Shown: positions 40,911 to 51,682, counted from the first letter of the stretch. The stretch is 64,000 bases of DNA from Saccharothrix ecbatanensis (GCF_014205015.1 NZ_JACHMO010000001.1:5766001-5830000), one strand, 5' to 3'. Notes: generated by a model from the letters alone, not told the origin. Program-made: numbers and translations.

Positions 40911-41795
40911 ATGGAAACGGATGTAGTGCGTCAGCAGAGCTTCGACGTCGACGGTGTGGTCGAGATCGACGTCGCGCTGCTCGCCGGCCGGGTGCGGGTG
41001 CACCTGGTGGACGAGCCGGGGGTGCACGTCGAGGTGAAGCACGACGCGTCGCAGGGCGAGTCGTGGACGGCGGGCCTGTCCGGCCTGCTGACCTGGGTGA
41101 ACGACCAGTTCGGCAACGGGGGCGCGCAGCCGGCCGGTCCGGCGGAGGCCGTTCGGGACGCCCGGGTCGAGATGTCCGGCACCCGGCTGAAGGTGCAGTC
41201 GTCCAAGGCGCTGCCGTTGCGCGCGGTGCCGTTGGACGTCACCGTGCGGGCGCCGGTCGGGTCGCACGTGATCGCCAAGGCGGGCGCGGCGGACGTGACC
41301 GTGACGGGGGCCGCCGGGCGGTTGGAGATCCAGACCGGCACGGGTGACGTCACGGTGGACCGTGCGGACGCGTCGTCGCAGGTCAACTCTGGTTCCGGCA
41401 AGTTGAGGCTCGGGCCGATGCTGGGCGGGCTGCGGGCGAAGACCGGGAGCGGCGACATCGAGGTGTCGTCGATCGGCGGGAACACCGTGCTCTACACCGG
41501 CACCGGGCACGTGTGGCTCGGCGCCGTGCAGAACGACGTGCAGGTGCGGACGGGCAGCGGTGACGTCACGGTGGCCGACGCGGCGTCCGGGCGGATCCAG
41601 ATGGGCACCGGCTCGGGTGACGTCCGGGTGGGCGTGCGGCCGGGGGTGGCGGCGCAGGTCGACCTGGTGTCCAGCTCCGGGTCGGCGCGCAGTGAGCTGG
41701 CCGTCTCGGACACCCCGCCCGAGGGCGAGGCGTCCCTCTTCATCACCGGTCGGACCGGCAGCGGCAGCGCGCTGGTGACGACGGCGACAAGTTGA
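40911..41795 (+). CDS. DUF4097 family beta-strand repeat protein
   Basis: 294-aa protein made mostly of short repeated beta strands: recurring TGSGD and TGTGD units (RAKTGSGDIEVSSIGG, RTGSGDVTVADAAS, GTGSGDVRVGV) from about residue 125 on, the hallmark of the DUF4097 right-handed repeat. No signal peptide or transmembrane helix is seen. I start at ATG 40911, because GGGGGG lies six bases before it; an in-frame ATG two codons earlier has no room for a ribosome-binding site. Related proteins (LiaX/DUF4097) act in envelope stress sensing; a similar role here is only inferred. Confidence 0.82.
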   Translation: METDVVRQQSFDVDGVVEIDVALLAGRVRVHLVDEPGVHVEVKHDASQGESWTAGLSGLLTWVNDQFGNGGAQPAGPAEAVRDARVEMSGTRLKVQSSKALPLRAVPLDVTVRAPVGSHVIAKAGAADVTVTGAAGRLEIQTGTGDVTVDRADASSQVNSGSGKLRLGPMLGGLRAKTGSGDIEVSSIGGNTVLYTGTGHVWLGAVQNDVQVRTGSGDVTVADAASGRIQMGTGSGDVRVGVRPGVAAQVDLVSSSGSARSELAVSDTPPEGEASLFITGRTGSGSALVTTATS

Positions 41796-41865
41796 GACCA
41801 GCCGCGGCGTGCGCACCCCCGATGCGCGCGCCGCGGTGCTTCAGCCGGCGTGTTAGCGGGGCGCT

Positions 41866-42016
41866 GCCCGACAGCGAGCCGCTGCCTGTCAGCGAGGCCC
41901 GCCTGTCAGCGAGGCCCGCCTGTCAGTGGCCCTGCCTCTCAGCGAGCCACTGGCTGCCAACGAGCCCTGCCTTCACCGGAGCCCCGCCCGTCAGCGAGCT
42001 ACGGCCGTCAGCGAGC
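41866..42016. repeat. Degenerate 16-18 bp repeats ending in the stop codon of the YcaQ-like gene
   Basis: About eight imperfect units of the form GCCTGTCAGCGAGGCCC. Most carry GTCAGCGAG, and the TCA of the last such unit (42008-42010) is the stop codon of the leftward YcaQ-like gene. Confidence 0.75.
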
Positions 42017-43276
42017 CACGGCCTTGAGGGTGGGCGCGAGGTCGCCGCGAGGCATCACCTCGACGGTGTCCAGTTCCAGCCAGTCGGCCATGTGACGCAG
42101 TTCGGCGGCCAGTTCGACCGCGACCCGGCCGATGTCCGCGGTGGGTTCCGAGTACGCGCCCTGCACGCGGAGCACGCCCGCGGCGCGGTCCGCCTTCAGG
42201 TCGACCCGGCCCACCAGCTCCCCGTCCAGCAGGAACGGGAAGACGTAGTACCCGTGCACCCGCTTCGCCGCCGGCACGTAGATCTCGATCCGGTAGAAGA
42301 AGTCGAAGATCCGTTCCGTCCGGTCCCGTTCCCAGATCAGGGGGTCGAACGGGCACAGCAGCGCCCGCCCGGTGATCCGGCGCGGCACGCGGGCCTCGAC
42401 GTGCCGGTACGCGGGCACGCCCCAGCCCTGCACCTCGACGGGCTCCAGCACCCCCTCCTCGACCAGCTCCGCCACGGCCTGCCGACTGCGCGCCGGCTGG
42501 AGGCGGTAGTAGTCGCGCAGGTCCGGCTCCGTCGCCACGCCCAAGGCCGTCGCCGCACGGGCCACGAGCTCCCGTGAGCCCTCCTCGGCCGAGATCGACA
42601 GCCGCCGGGCCAGCACCTCCGGCGGCAGCACGCGCTCGCTCAGGTCGTACAGCCGCTCGAAGCTGCGCCGCGACCCCGTCGTCAGCACGCCCGCGCCGAA
42701 CAGGTACTCGCACACCTTCTTGACCTCGGACCAGTTCCAGCCCCAGTGCTCCTTGGCCCGCTGCCCGCCGCCGGCCAGCGCCTTCTCGATCGCACCGGCC
42801 CCGATCGGCCCCAGCTCCTTCACCACCGCCAGGATGTCGTCCACGAGCTGCGGCGAGCGCTCGGTGATCTCGGTGTAGTTCTTCCACCAGCCGTCGCGCT
42901 TCGCCCCGGAGTGGAACAGCGGCCAGTCCTCCACCGGCACCAGGCTCGCCTCGTGCGCCCAGGACTCCACCAGCAGCCGGGGCCGGCGCGCGCTGTGCGA
43001 CCACGCCGCCTCGTCCAGCAACGACGGCGCATACGCGCCTAATCTGCTGAACAACGGCATGTAGTGCGCGCGGACGGCCACGTTCACCGAGTCCAGCTGC
43101 AACAACCGCACCCGGGACAGCACCTTCAGCAGGTGCCGGCGGGTGGGCGCGGCGGCGGGCCGGGGGTCGGCGAAACCCTGGGCGCCGAGTGCGATGCGTC
43201 GGGCGACGTCGGCGCTCATCTTCTGCACGGTGCTCGTGTTCTGCACGGCAGGGATACTCCCACTCAGGTACGACAT
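42008..43276 (-). CDS. Winged helix-turn-helix DNA glycosylase-like protein (YcaQ/AlkX family)
   Basis: 422-aa protein of the YcaQ family (HTH_42), whose E. coli member unhooks interstrand crosslinks as a DNA glycosylase. Seen: ADVARRIALGAQGF at the N-terminus, the family signature RVRLLQLDSVNVAVRAHYMPLFSRLG (in parts), WAHEASLVPVEDWPLF, GWNWSEVKKVCEYLFGAGVL (winged helix), RITGRALLCPFDPLIWERDRTERIFDF and EIYVPAAKRVHGYYVFPFLLDGELVGRVDLKADR. The QLDSV-type motif corresponds to the catalytic QxQ/QxD region. The start ATG 43276 has GGAG upstream and overlaps the EamA-type stop by 13 bases; ATG 43219 is an alternative. Role in crosslink or natural-product self-resistance is inferred. Confidence 0.88.
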   Translation of the reverse strand: MSYLSGSIPAVQNTSTVQKMSADVARRIALGAQGFADPRPAAAPTRRHLLKVLSRVRLLQLDSVNVAVRAHYMPLFSRLGAYAPSLLDEAAWSHSARRPRLLVESWAHEASLVPVEDWPLFHSGAKRDGWWKNYTEITERSPQLVDDILAVVKELGPIGAGAIEKALAGGGQRAKEHWGWNWSEVKKVCEYLFGAGVLTTGSRRSFERLYDLSERVLPPEVLARRLSISAEEGSRELVARAATALGVATEPDLRDYYRLQPARSRQAVAELVEEGVLEPVEVQGWGVPAYRHVEARVPRRITGRALLCPFDPLIWERDRTERIFDFFYRIEIYVPAAKRVHGYYVFPFLLDGELVGRVDLKADRAAGVLRVQGAYSEPTADIGRVAVELAAELRHMADWLELDTVEVMPRGDLAPTLKAVAR

Positions 43277-44160
43277 TTCCGCTCCGCCCGCACGACCAGG
43301 AGCACTGCCAGCACCACCAGCAGGCCTCCGAACAGCTGGAACACCCCGAACCGCTCGTCCGCCAGCCACACGCCGAGCACCACTGCGATCACCGGGTTCA
43401 CGTACGCGTAGGTCGCCACGGTCGACACCGGCAATTGCCCCAGCACGTACACGTACGAGCTGAACGCGAGCAGCGACCCGAACACCACCAGGTACCCCCA
43501 CGCCACCCACGACGACGTCGTGATCGCGTCGAACGACACCCGCTCACCGGCGACCAGGCCGACCACCGTCAACGCCGCCCCGCCGGCCAGCATCTCCACC
43601 GCCGACAACGCGAACGGGTTCGCGGGCGTGTCCAGCCGGGAGCTCAGGAACGACCCGAGCGCCCACCCGAACGCCGCCAGCAGCACCACCCACGGCCCCC
43701 ACCACGACGACTCGCCCACGTCGTTCAGCACCAGCACGCCCAACCCGACGAGACCGAGGGCCACGCCCGCGTACGTCACCGGCGGCGGGCGTTCCCCGGT
43801 GAACCGCCGCATCAGCACGACGTGCAGCGGCACGGACGCCACCAGCAGCGCCGCCAACCCGGACGCCACGGACTGCTCGGCCAGCACCACCAGCCCGTTG
43901 CCCCAGGCCGGCAGCAGCAACCCCAGCAGCACCGCCGAGCCGAACTGCCGCCGCGTCATCCGCAGGCTGCCCCGCCACGCCACCAGCAGCGCCAGCACCG
44001 CACCGGCGATCAAGAACCGCGATCCGCCCGACAGCAGCGGTGGCATCGACTCGATGGTGAACCTGATGGCCAGATAGGTGGAACCCCACACCACGTACAC
44101 GACGCCCAACGCTGCCCAACGCACGTCGCAGACGCTGTCACGCGGCACCCCGCGAATCAC
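43264..44160 (-). CDS. EamA/DMT superfamily transporter
   Basis: 298-aa membrane protein with ten hydrophobic segments in two EamA repeats: the first from WAALGVVYVVWGSTYLAIRF (family start, in parts), the second from WVVLLAAFGWALGSFLSSRL. It belongs to the drug/metabolite exporter superfamily (RhaT/YdcZ-like). GTG 44160 is taken as start; several in-frame GTGs follow within 15 codons. It overlaps the YcaQ-like gene and is divergent from an acetyltransferase gene 27 bp away. The substrate cannot be told from sequence. Confidence 0.88.
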   Translation of the reverse strand: MIRGVPRDSVCDVRWAALGVVYVVWGSTYLAIRFTIESMPPLLSGGSRFLIAGAVLALLVAWRGSLRMTRRQFGSAVLLGLLLPAWGNGLVVLAEQSVASGLAALLVASVPLHVVLMRRFTGERPPPVTYAGVALGLVGLGVLVLNDVGESSWWGPWVVLLAAFGWALGSFLSSRLDTPANPFALSAVEMLAGGAALTVVGLVAGERVSFDAITTSSWVAWGYLVVFGSLLAFSSYVYVLGQLPVSTVATYAYVNPVIAVVLGVWLADERFGVFQLFGGLLVVLAVLLVVRAERKCRT

Positions 44161-44175
44161 GCGGATTTCCGCCGC

Positions 44176-44181
44176 TAGGGT
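44176..44181 (+). promoter_or_regulatory. -10 box of the acetyltransferase gene (leaderless type)
   Basis: TAGGGT, six bases before ATG 44188. Confidence 0.6.
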
Positions 44182-44187
44182 TCAGAC

Positions 44188-44739
44188 ATGGCCGACGCCA
44201 CAGTGCGCACCGCGCGACCCGACGACGTGGCGGAGATCGCCCGCATCCACCGAGACACCTGGCGGACCGCCTACGAAGAGCTCGTGCCCGCCGAAGTCCT
44301 CCAGGCGATCGACGTCGACGAGACCGCCCGGACGTGGTCCGAGGCGGTCGAGCGCGGTCAGGTGTTCGTCGCCGTCGAGGGCGGGTGGACGGTCGGGTTC
44401 TGCGTCGCCGGGAAGGCCCCCGAGGACGAAGTGGCCCACGCGGACGGCTCCCTGCCCGCGGACGCCGAGACGACGGCGCTGGTCAGCGTGCTCGTGGAGC
44501 CGCGCTGGGGACGGCGTGGGCACGGCGGGAGGCTGCTCGCCACGGCCACCGAACACCTGCGTGAAGCGGGCGCGACGAGGGGTATCGCGTGGGTGCCGGA
44601 GGCGGACAAGGCCTCGATCGGCTTCTACGGCAAGGCCGAGTGGGAGCCGGACGGCACGGTGCGCACCCTGGACGCCGGTGGGCGGCCGTTGCGCGAAATA
44701 AGGGTAACCGGGGGGTTGGCACTACTACTGGCGACCTGA
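44188..44739 (+). CDS. GNAT family N-acetyltransferase
   Basis: 183-aa acetyltransferase with a complete GNAT fold: VRTARPDDVAEIARIHRDTWRTAYEELVP (N-terminal beta1-alpha1-alpha2), acetyl-CoA motif SVLVEPRWGRRGHGGRLLATATEHL (about 97-121, RxxGxG form as RRGHGG), and GIAWVPEADKASIGFYGKAEWEPDG. The opening resembles the RimI-like/YhhY group; the acceptor is unknown. The mRNA is probably leaderless, TAGGGT six bases upstream, and the divergent EamA gene shares the 27-bp intergenic space. Confidence 0.87.
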   Translation: MADATVRTARPDDVAEIARIHRDTWRTAYEELVPAEVLQAIDVDETARTWSEAVERGQVFVAVEGGWTVGFCVAGKAPEDEVAHADGSLPADAETTALVSVLVEPRWGRRGHGGRLLATATEHLREAGATRGIAWVPEADKASIGFYGKAEWEPDGTVRTLDAGGRPLREIRVTGGLALLLAT

Positions 44740-44748
44740 CCGCACGGG

Positions 44749-44754
44749 TAGCCT
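44749..44754 (+). promoter_or_regulatory. -10 box of the VTT-like membrane protein gene (leaderless type)
   Basis: TAGCCT, seven bases before GTG 44762. Confidence 0.5.
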
Positions 44755-44761
44755 CGGCCGG

Positions 44762-45262
44762 GTGCTCGGGTGGTTGTGCCTCACGTTCGGCATCGCGTTC
44801 GGCTCCGCGCTGCTCCCTCTGATCAGCATCGAGATCTTCGTGATCGGCCTGGTAACCCAGCAGCCGGGCATCTCGTGGTGGTGGATCGGGCTCGTGGTGG
44901 CCTTGGGCCAGGTGCTGGGCAAGATGCTGTACTTCCTCGCCGCACGCGGTTCGCTGCACCTGCCGGCGTTCCTGAAGCGCAAGGAGAAGCAGGCCAAGCC
45001 GCTGTCGCCGTGGCGGCAGAAGTGGAAGACGCGGATGGAGTGGGTGCGCCTGCGCTGTCAGCGGCACCCGCACTGGATGTTCGGCACGCACGCGGTCAGC
45101 TCGGTCGTCGGCCTGCCGCCGTTCATGTTCACCACCGTGCTGGCGGGTCTGGCGGGCATGTCGTCCTGGCTGTTCATCTCCACCGGCATGGTCGGCCGGT
45201 TCGCGCGGTTCAGCGTGCTCGCCGCGTCGCCCGCCGCGGTGGCCGGCTGGTGGCTGCACTGA
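44762..45262 (+). CDS. Small VTT/DedA-like membrane protein
   Basis: 166-aa protein with an N-terminal pair of hydrophobic segments (WLCLTFGIAFGSALLPLI, then WWWIGLVVALGQVLGKMLYFLAA with the G-x-x-x-G-K region of DedA-like proteins), a basic loop with LKRKEKQ, and further segments at GTHAVSSVVGLPPFMFTTVLAGLAGM (in parts) and RFSVLAASPAAVAGWWL. The pattern suits the YqaA/DedA (VTT) family of lipid-scramblase-like proteins. GTG 44762 follows a TAGCCT -10 box. The 3' end overlaps the convergent PRC-barrel gene by 53 bp. Confidence 0.75.
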   Translation: MLGWLCLTFGIAFGSALLPLISIEIFVIGLVTQQPGISWWWIGLVVALGQVLGKMLYFLAARGSLHLPAFLKRKEKQAKPLSPWRQKWKTRMEWVRLRCQRHPHWMFGTHAVSSVVGLPPFMFTTVLAGLAGMSSWLFISTGMVGRFARFSVLAASPAAVAGWWLH

Positions 45263-45641
45263 CCCCAGCGCCTCCAGCGGACGTGCCGCCGGCCGACGGG
45301 GCACTTGTGGACGGGCCGCCGCGTTCGTGGCGCACCAGGCGCTGCTCGGGCACCCTCAAGCCGTAGTGGTCGTGCAACTCGACCTGCTCGGCTTCGGACA
45401 GCTCCGGCCCGCCGACCCTGGGCGCGTCGTCGACCTCACGCTTGTCCACCGGCACCACGAGCCTCCGGTCGCGCACCTGGGCGCCGCGGATCGGCACCAG
45501 GGCGACCCCGCCGTCCTTGCGCACCGCGGCCCAGAGCGGACGGCCGTCCGCCAGCCACAGTTCGGCGACCGGTCCGATGGGCCGGCCGTGCCGATCGAGC
45601 ACGTCACAGTCGTAGAGGCGGTCCACCGCAGCGCGATCCAT
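45210..45641 (-). CDS. PRC-barrel domain-containing protein
   Basis: 143-aa protein from ATG 45641. The N-terminal 75 residues (RLYDCDVLDRHGRPIGPVAELWLADGRPLWAAVRKDGG, in parts, ending VPVDKREVDDAPRVGG) look like a PRC-barrel, as in ribosome maturation and photosynthetic proteins; then a helical ELSEAEQVELHDHYGL, and a Ser/Thr/Arg-rich tail (about 110-143). Its 3' 53 bases overlap the convergent membrane protein gene, so the tail codes antisense to that gene's end. Function unknown. Confidence 0.75.
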   Translation of the reverse strand: MDRAAVDRLYDCDVLDRHGRPIGPVAELWLADGRPLWAAVRKDGGVALVPIRGAQVRDRRLVVPVDKREVDDAPRVGGPELSEAEQVELHDHYGLRVPEQRLVRHERGGPSTSAPSAGGTSAGGAGVSAATSRPPRRATRRAR

Positions 45642-45718
45642 GCTCAACCGGCTACCCGGCCGCCCGGAGAGCCGCACCTCGAACCACCCGGTCGTGTGAC
45701 ACACACCCGATAGGCGGC

Positions 45719-46156
45719 TCAGCCGTACAGGGCGATGGCCTTCCGCATGGTGTCGCGGGCCCGGCTCCGGTCGCCGGCCAGGTCGTACGCCTGGGCCAGC
45801 AGGAACCACGCCCGCCAGTCCTCCGGGCGCGACTCCACGTCGGCCCGGCGCTCGTCGAACCACGCGTCGGCGGCCTCCCGGTCCACCCGCCCGGACGGAC
45901 GGCGCGGCAGCTCGGAGGTGTCCAGCAGGCCACCTTCCGCGTCGAGCTGCCGGGCCATCCGCTCGGTGGTGAAGCCGAACCTCAGGTTCGTCCACGCGAC
46001 CCACGCGCCGATCAGCGGCAGCACCAGCACGCCGATGCCCAGGCCGATGCCGACCGGGTCGCCGGTGCCCATCAGCACCACGGCCCGGCCGCCGAGCAGC
46101 ACGAAGTACACCGCCAACGCGGCGGTGATCAGGAACGCGACCGTGCGGGTGCTCAC
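45719..46156 (-). CDS. Membrane protein with TPR-like C-terminus
   Basis: 145-aa protein from GTG 46156 with GGTGAGAG upstream. Seen: two transmembrane helices (about 7-28 and 36-57), then a soluble C-terminal half whose last 45 residues (RPEDWRAWFLLAQAYDLAGDRSRARDTMRKAIALYG, in parts) resemble one to two tetratricopeptide repeats (W..L...Y...G....A). It lies 16 bp downstream of dapB on the same strand, so probably in the same operon. Function unknown. Confidence 0.72.
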   Translation of the reverse strand: MSTRTVAFLITAALAVYFVLLGGRAVVLMGTGDPVGIGLGIGVLVLPLIGAWVAWTNLRFGFTTERMARQLDAEGGLLDTSELPRRPSGRVDREAADAWFDERRADVESRPEDWRAWFLLAQAYDLAGDRSRARDTMRKAIALYG

Positions 46157-46172
46157 CGAACTCTCACCGGAC

Positions 46173-48333
<2,161 letters not shown>

Positions 48334-48337
<4 letters not shown>

Positions 48338-50580
48338 TGCGCGTTGGCCTCGGCCTCGGCGGGTGCGGTGTCCTGCGCGGGCGCGTCGCCGGCCGGGGCC
48401 TGCTCCGCGTCGTCGTTGACCAGCACGAGGCTGATCTTGCCGCGCTGGTCGATGTCCGCGATCTCGACGCGGAGCTTGTCGCCGACGTTGACGACGTCCT
48501 CGACCTTGTTGATGCGCTTGCCGTTGCCCAGCTTCGAGATGTGGATCAGGCCGTCCTTGCCCGGGAGCAGGGACACGAACGCGCCGAACGCCGCGGTCTT
48601 CACCACGGTGCCCAGGAAGCGCTCGCCGACCTTCGGCAGCTGCGGGTTCGCGATGGCGTTGATCATGTCGATCGCGGCCTCGGCCGACGGGCCGTCCGCC
48701 GCGCCGACGTAGATCGTGCCGTCGTCCTCGATGGAGATGTCGGCGCCGGTCTGCTCGGTGATCGAGTTGATCATCTTGCCCTTCGGGCCGATGACCTCGC
48801 CGATCTTGTCGGTCGGGATCTTGACCGACGTCACGCGCGGCGCGAACGGGCTCATCTCGTCCGGGCTGTCGATGGCCTCGGCCATGACCTCCAGGATGGT
48901 CAGCCGCGCGTCCCGCGCCTGGCCCAGGGCAGCGCCCAGGACCTCGGACGGGATGCCGTCCAGCTTGGTGTCGAGCTGGAGCGCGGTGACGAACTCCTTG
49001 GTGCCGGCGACCTTGAAGTCCATGTCGCCGAACGCGTCCTCGGCGCCGAGGATGTCGGTCAGCGCGACGTACTCCGTCTTGCCGTCGACCTCGTCGGACA
49101 CCAGGCCCATGGCGATGCCCGAGACCGGCGCCTTCAGCGGCACGCCGGCGTTGAGCAGCGACATCGTGGACGCGCAGACCGAGCCCATGGACGTCGAGCC
49201 GTTGGAGCTCAGCGCCTCGGACACCTGGCGGATCGCGTAGGGGAACTCCTCGCGCTTGGGCAGCACGGGCATCAACGCCCGCTCGGCCAGCGCGCCGTGG
49301 CCGATCTCGCGGCGCTTGGGCGAGCCAACGCGGCCGGTCTCACCGGTGGAGAACGGCGGGAAGTTGTAGTGGTGCAGGTAGCGCTTGTGCGTCTCGGGGG
49401 ACAGCGAGTCGATCTGCTGTTCCATGCGCAGCATGTTCAGCGTGGTGACACCCAGGATCTGGGTCTCGCCGCGCTCGAACAGCGCCGAGCCGTGCGCCCG
49501 CGGGATCAGCTCGACCTCGGCCGACAGCGACCGGATCTCGGTGAGGCCGCGGCCGTCGATGCGCACCTTGTCGCGCAGGATGCGCTGGCGGACGAGCTTC
49601 TTGGTCAGCGAGCGGAACGCGGCGCCGACCTCCTTCTCGCGGCCCTCGAACTGCTCGGCCAGCTTCTCCAGCACCGACGCCTTGATCTCGTCGATGCGGG
49701 ACTCGCGCTCCTGCTTGCCGCCGATGCTCATCGCCTGGGCCAGCTCGCCGGACGCGGCCTGCTCGACGGCCTCGAAGGCGTCGGGCTGGTAGGCCGGGTA
49801 CGTCGGGAAGTCGCCGGTGGCCTTCGCGGCGACCTGCGCCAGCTGCGCCTGCGCGTCGCACAGGGCCTTGATGAACGGCTTGGACGCCTCCAGGCCCGCC
49901 GCCACGACCTCTTCGGTGGGCGCCGGGGCGCCCTCGCCGATCAGGTCGATGACGTTCTCGGTGGCCTCGGCCTCGACCATCATGATCGCGACGTCGTCAC
50001 CGACGACACGGCCGGCGACGACCATGTCGAACACGGCCTTCTCCAGCTGCTCGTGGGTCGGGAACGCCACCCACTGGCCCTCGATGAGCGCCACCCGGAC
50101 GCCGCCGATGGGGCCGGAGAACGGCAGGCCCGCGAGCTGCGTGGACGCGGACGCGGCGTTGATCGCCACCACGTCGTACAGGTCCTGCGGGTTCAGGCTC
50201 ATCACCGTGATGACGACCTGGATCTCGTTGCGCAGACCGTCCACGAAGGACGGGCGCAGCGGCCGGTCGATGAGGCGACAGGTCAGGATCGCGTCGGTCG
50301 ACGGGCGGCCCTCGCGGCGGAAGAACGAGCCGGGGATGCGGCCCGCCGCGTACATGCGCTCCTCGACGTCCACCGTGAGGGGGAAGAAGTCGAAGTGCTC
50401 CTTGGGGTGCTTCGACGCCGTCGTCGCCGACAGCAGCATCGTCTCGTCGTCCAGGTAGGCGACGACCGAGCCCGCCGCCTGGCGGGCCAGGCGACCGGTC
50501 TCGAAGCGGATGGTGCGGGTGCCGAACCGACCGTTGTCGATCACGGCTGAAGTCTCGTGGACCTCGATGTCCGTCGTCAT
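48334..50580 (-). CDS. pnp: Polyribonucleotide nucleotidyltransferase (PNPase / GpsI)
   Basis: 748-aa phosphorolytic 3'-5' exoribonuclease of RNA decay, with guanosine pentaphosphate synthetase activity known from Streptomyces. ATG 50580 has GAGGAG seven bases upstream. Seen: two RNase PH domains (first with [29 protein letters not shown], in parts; second with [32 protein letters not shown] and the active-site [18 protein letters not shown] with the Asp pair), a KH domain ([22 protein letters not shown]) and an S1 domain ([24 protein letters not shown]). The acidic Ala/Glu tail is normal. A hairpin sits in the leader. Confidence 0.97.
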
Positions 50581-50662
50581 ATAGGTACTCCTCGTCATGC
50601 GGGTCACATCGCGCTCAGGGCGCGGGATCGCGGTTCGGACGAGGCCGGTCTTCGATCGAAGT

Positions 50663-50684
50663 CCCCTGGGTTTCGTACCAGGGG
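50663..50684 (-). promoter_or_regulatory. Hairpin in the pnp leader
   Basis: CCCCTGG (50663-50669) and CCAGGGG (50678-50684) form a 7-bp stem with an eight-base loop, between rpsO and pnp. pnp leaders often carry an RNase III-cleaved stem; that role is inferred. Confidence 0.4.
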
Positions 50685-50758
50685 GCCACTACCGAGGACC
50701 GGCGAACTGTCGTCCCGTGCGCCGCGCGTGCTTCCCTCGTCTTTGTTGTCGATTACAC

Positions 50759-50792
50759 CGAGGGGGAGTGACCTGGTGGTCACTCCCCCTCG
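50759..50792 (-). terminator. rpsO terminator
   Basis: CGAGGGGGAGTGACC (50759-50773) and GGTCACTCCCCCTCG (50778-50792) form a perfect 15-bp stem with a TGGT loop, seven bases past the rpsO stop. Read-through into pnp is likely partial, as is usual for rpsO-pnp. Confidence 0.9.
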
Positions 50793-50799
50793 GCTCGTA

Positions 50800-51069
50800 T
50801 CACCTGCGCAGGCCGAGCCGTCCGATGAGGGCGCGGTAGCGCTGGATGTCCACCTTGGCCAGGTAGTTCAGCAGCCGGCGACGCCGGCCGACCAGCAGGA
50901 GCAGCCCACGACGCGAGTGGTGGTCGTGCTTGTGCATCTTGAGGTGCTCGGTCAGGTCGGCGATGCGCTTGCTCAGCAGCGCGACCTGGGCCTCGGCCGA
51001 ACCGGTGTCCGTGTCGTGGACGCCGTACTCGGTGAGGATGGTCTTCTTCTGCTCGGTGGTCAGTGCCAC
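50800..51069 (-). CDS. rpsO: 30S ribosomal protein uS15
   Basis: 89-aa primary 16S rRNA-binding protein of the small-subunit platform. The product has the full family length and signature: [63 protein letters not shown] (in parts) with [12 protein letters not shown] 51069 has AGGAG ten bases upstream. It precedes pnp after a strong terminator. A GC-rich hairpin in the leader (51107-51122) may serve in autoregulation, which S15 performs in many bacteria by different leader structures. Confidence 0.97.
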   Translation of the reverse strand: MALTTEQKKTILTEYGVHDTDTGSAEAQVALLSKRIADLTEHLKMHKHDHHSRRGLLLLVGRRRRLLNYLAKVDIQRYRALIGRLGLRR

Positions 51070-51106
51070 GTGCTTGTTACTCCTTGTACTGGTGAGTGCC
51101 GTGCGG

Positions 51107-51122
51107 CCCCGCGAGAGCGGGG
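51107..51122 (-). promoter_or_regulatory. Hairpin in the rpsO leader
   Basis: CCCCGC (51107-51112), loop GAGA, GCGGGG (51117-51122), 38 bases upstream of the rpsO start. A GNRA-like loop on a GC stem suits a protein-binding leader; S15 binding is inferred. Confidence 0.35.
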
Positions 51123-51207
51123 TAGTCGGTACAGGCCGCCACGGACCGCAGCCAGACCCAACTGTCGAGGTTACCAGCAGTGGTCGTGCCCTACGCGTTT
51201 GACGTGC

Positions 51208-51654
51208 TCAAGGGCACCTCAGGGGCACTCTGTCGAGCACCGTGTAGCCCTCCGCCGGACGGCTGCGGACCAGCGCGACCTCCGTGGCCGTCCACTCACG
51301 ACCGGTGAACTCCACGTGCGGCAGCACACCGCCGCGGGCGACCGTCAGGTGCGGGTGCCAGTCCGGCGGCACGTGGGCCGCCTCGCCGAGTTCGGCCAGC
51401 GCACCGTCCACTCCGATCCAGAGCACCTGCCGGAACGTGCCGCTGCCGTGCAGCCGCAGCACCGGCGCGGCCACCCGGTCCAGGCCGGCGAGCGGGTCGA
51501 CGGGCTCGACCTGGCCGAAGAACCGGACGGTGAGGTGCCAGCGGGCCGGGTGCAGCCAGCGCAGCCGCGGGTACGCCGCGCGGAACGGGCGGAGCGCGTC
51601 GTGCAGCTCCTCGACGACGTCGTCGGGCGGGAAGATCGCGGAGAACAGGCTCAC
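51208..51654 (-). CDS. thpR: RNA 2',3'-cyclic phosphodiesterase (2H family, ThpR/LigT)
   Basis: 148-aa 2H phosphoesterase that opens 2',3'-cyclic phosphates at RNA ends. Both His-x-Thr catalytic motifs are present: HLTV with His40/Thr42 and HLTV with His102/Thr104, in RWHLTVRFFG and WHPHLTVARGG. ATG-like start is GTG 51654 (MSLFSAIFPPDDV); the longer reading would run into the upstream regulator. It lies 28 bp downstream of the XRE-type gene on the same strand. The symbol follows the family and is not proved by sequence alone. Confidence 0.9.
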   Translation of the reverse strand: MSLFSAIFPPDDVVEELHDALRPFRAAYPRLRWLHPARWHLTVRFFGQVEPVDPLAGLDRVAAPVLRLHGSGTFRQVLWIGVDGALAELGEAAHVPPDWHPHLTVARGGVLPHVEFTGREWTATEVALVRSRPAEGYTVLDRVPLRCP

Positions 51655-51682
51655 GTGCCGGCGCTGTCCGTGAGGCGGGCGC

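Noticed and set aside
40359..41795. HicAB toxin-antitoxin locus
   Set aside because: The RHH protein looks HicB-like, but the neighbour is DUF4097 and no HicA-type small toxin is encoded on either side.
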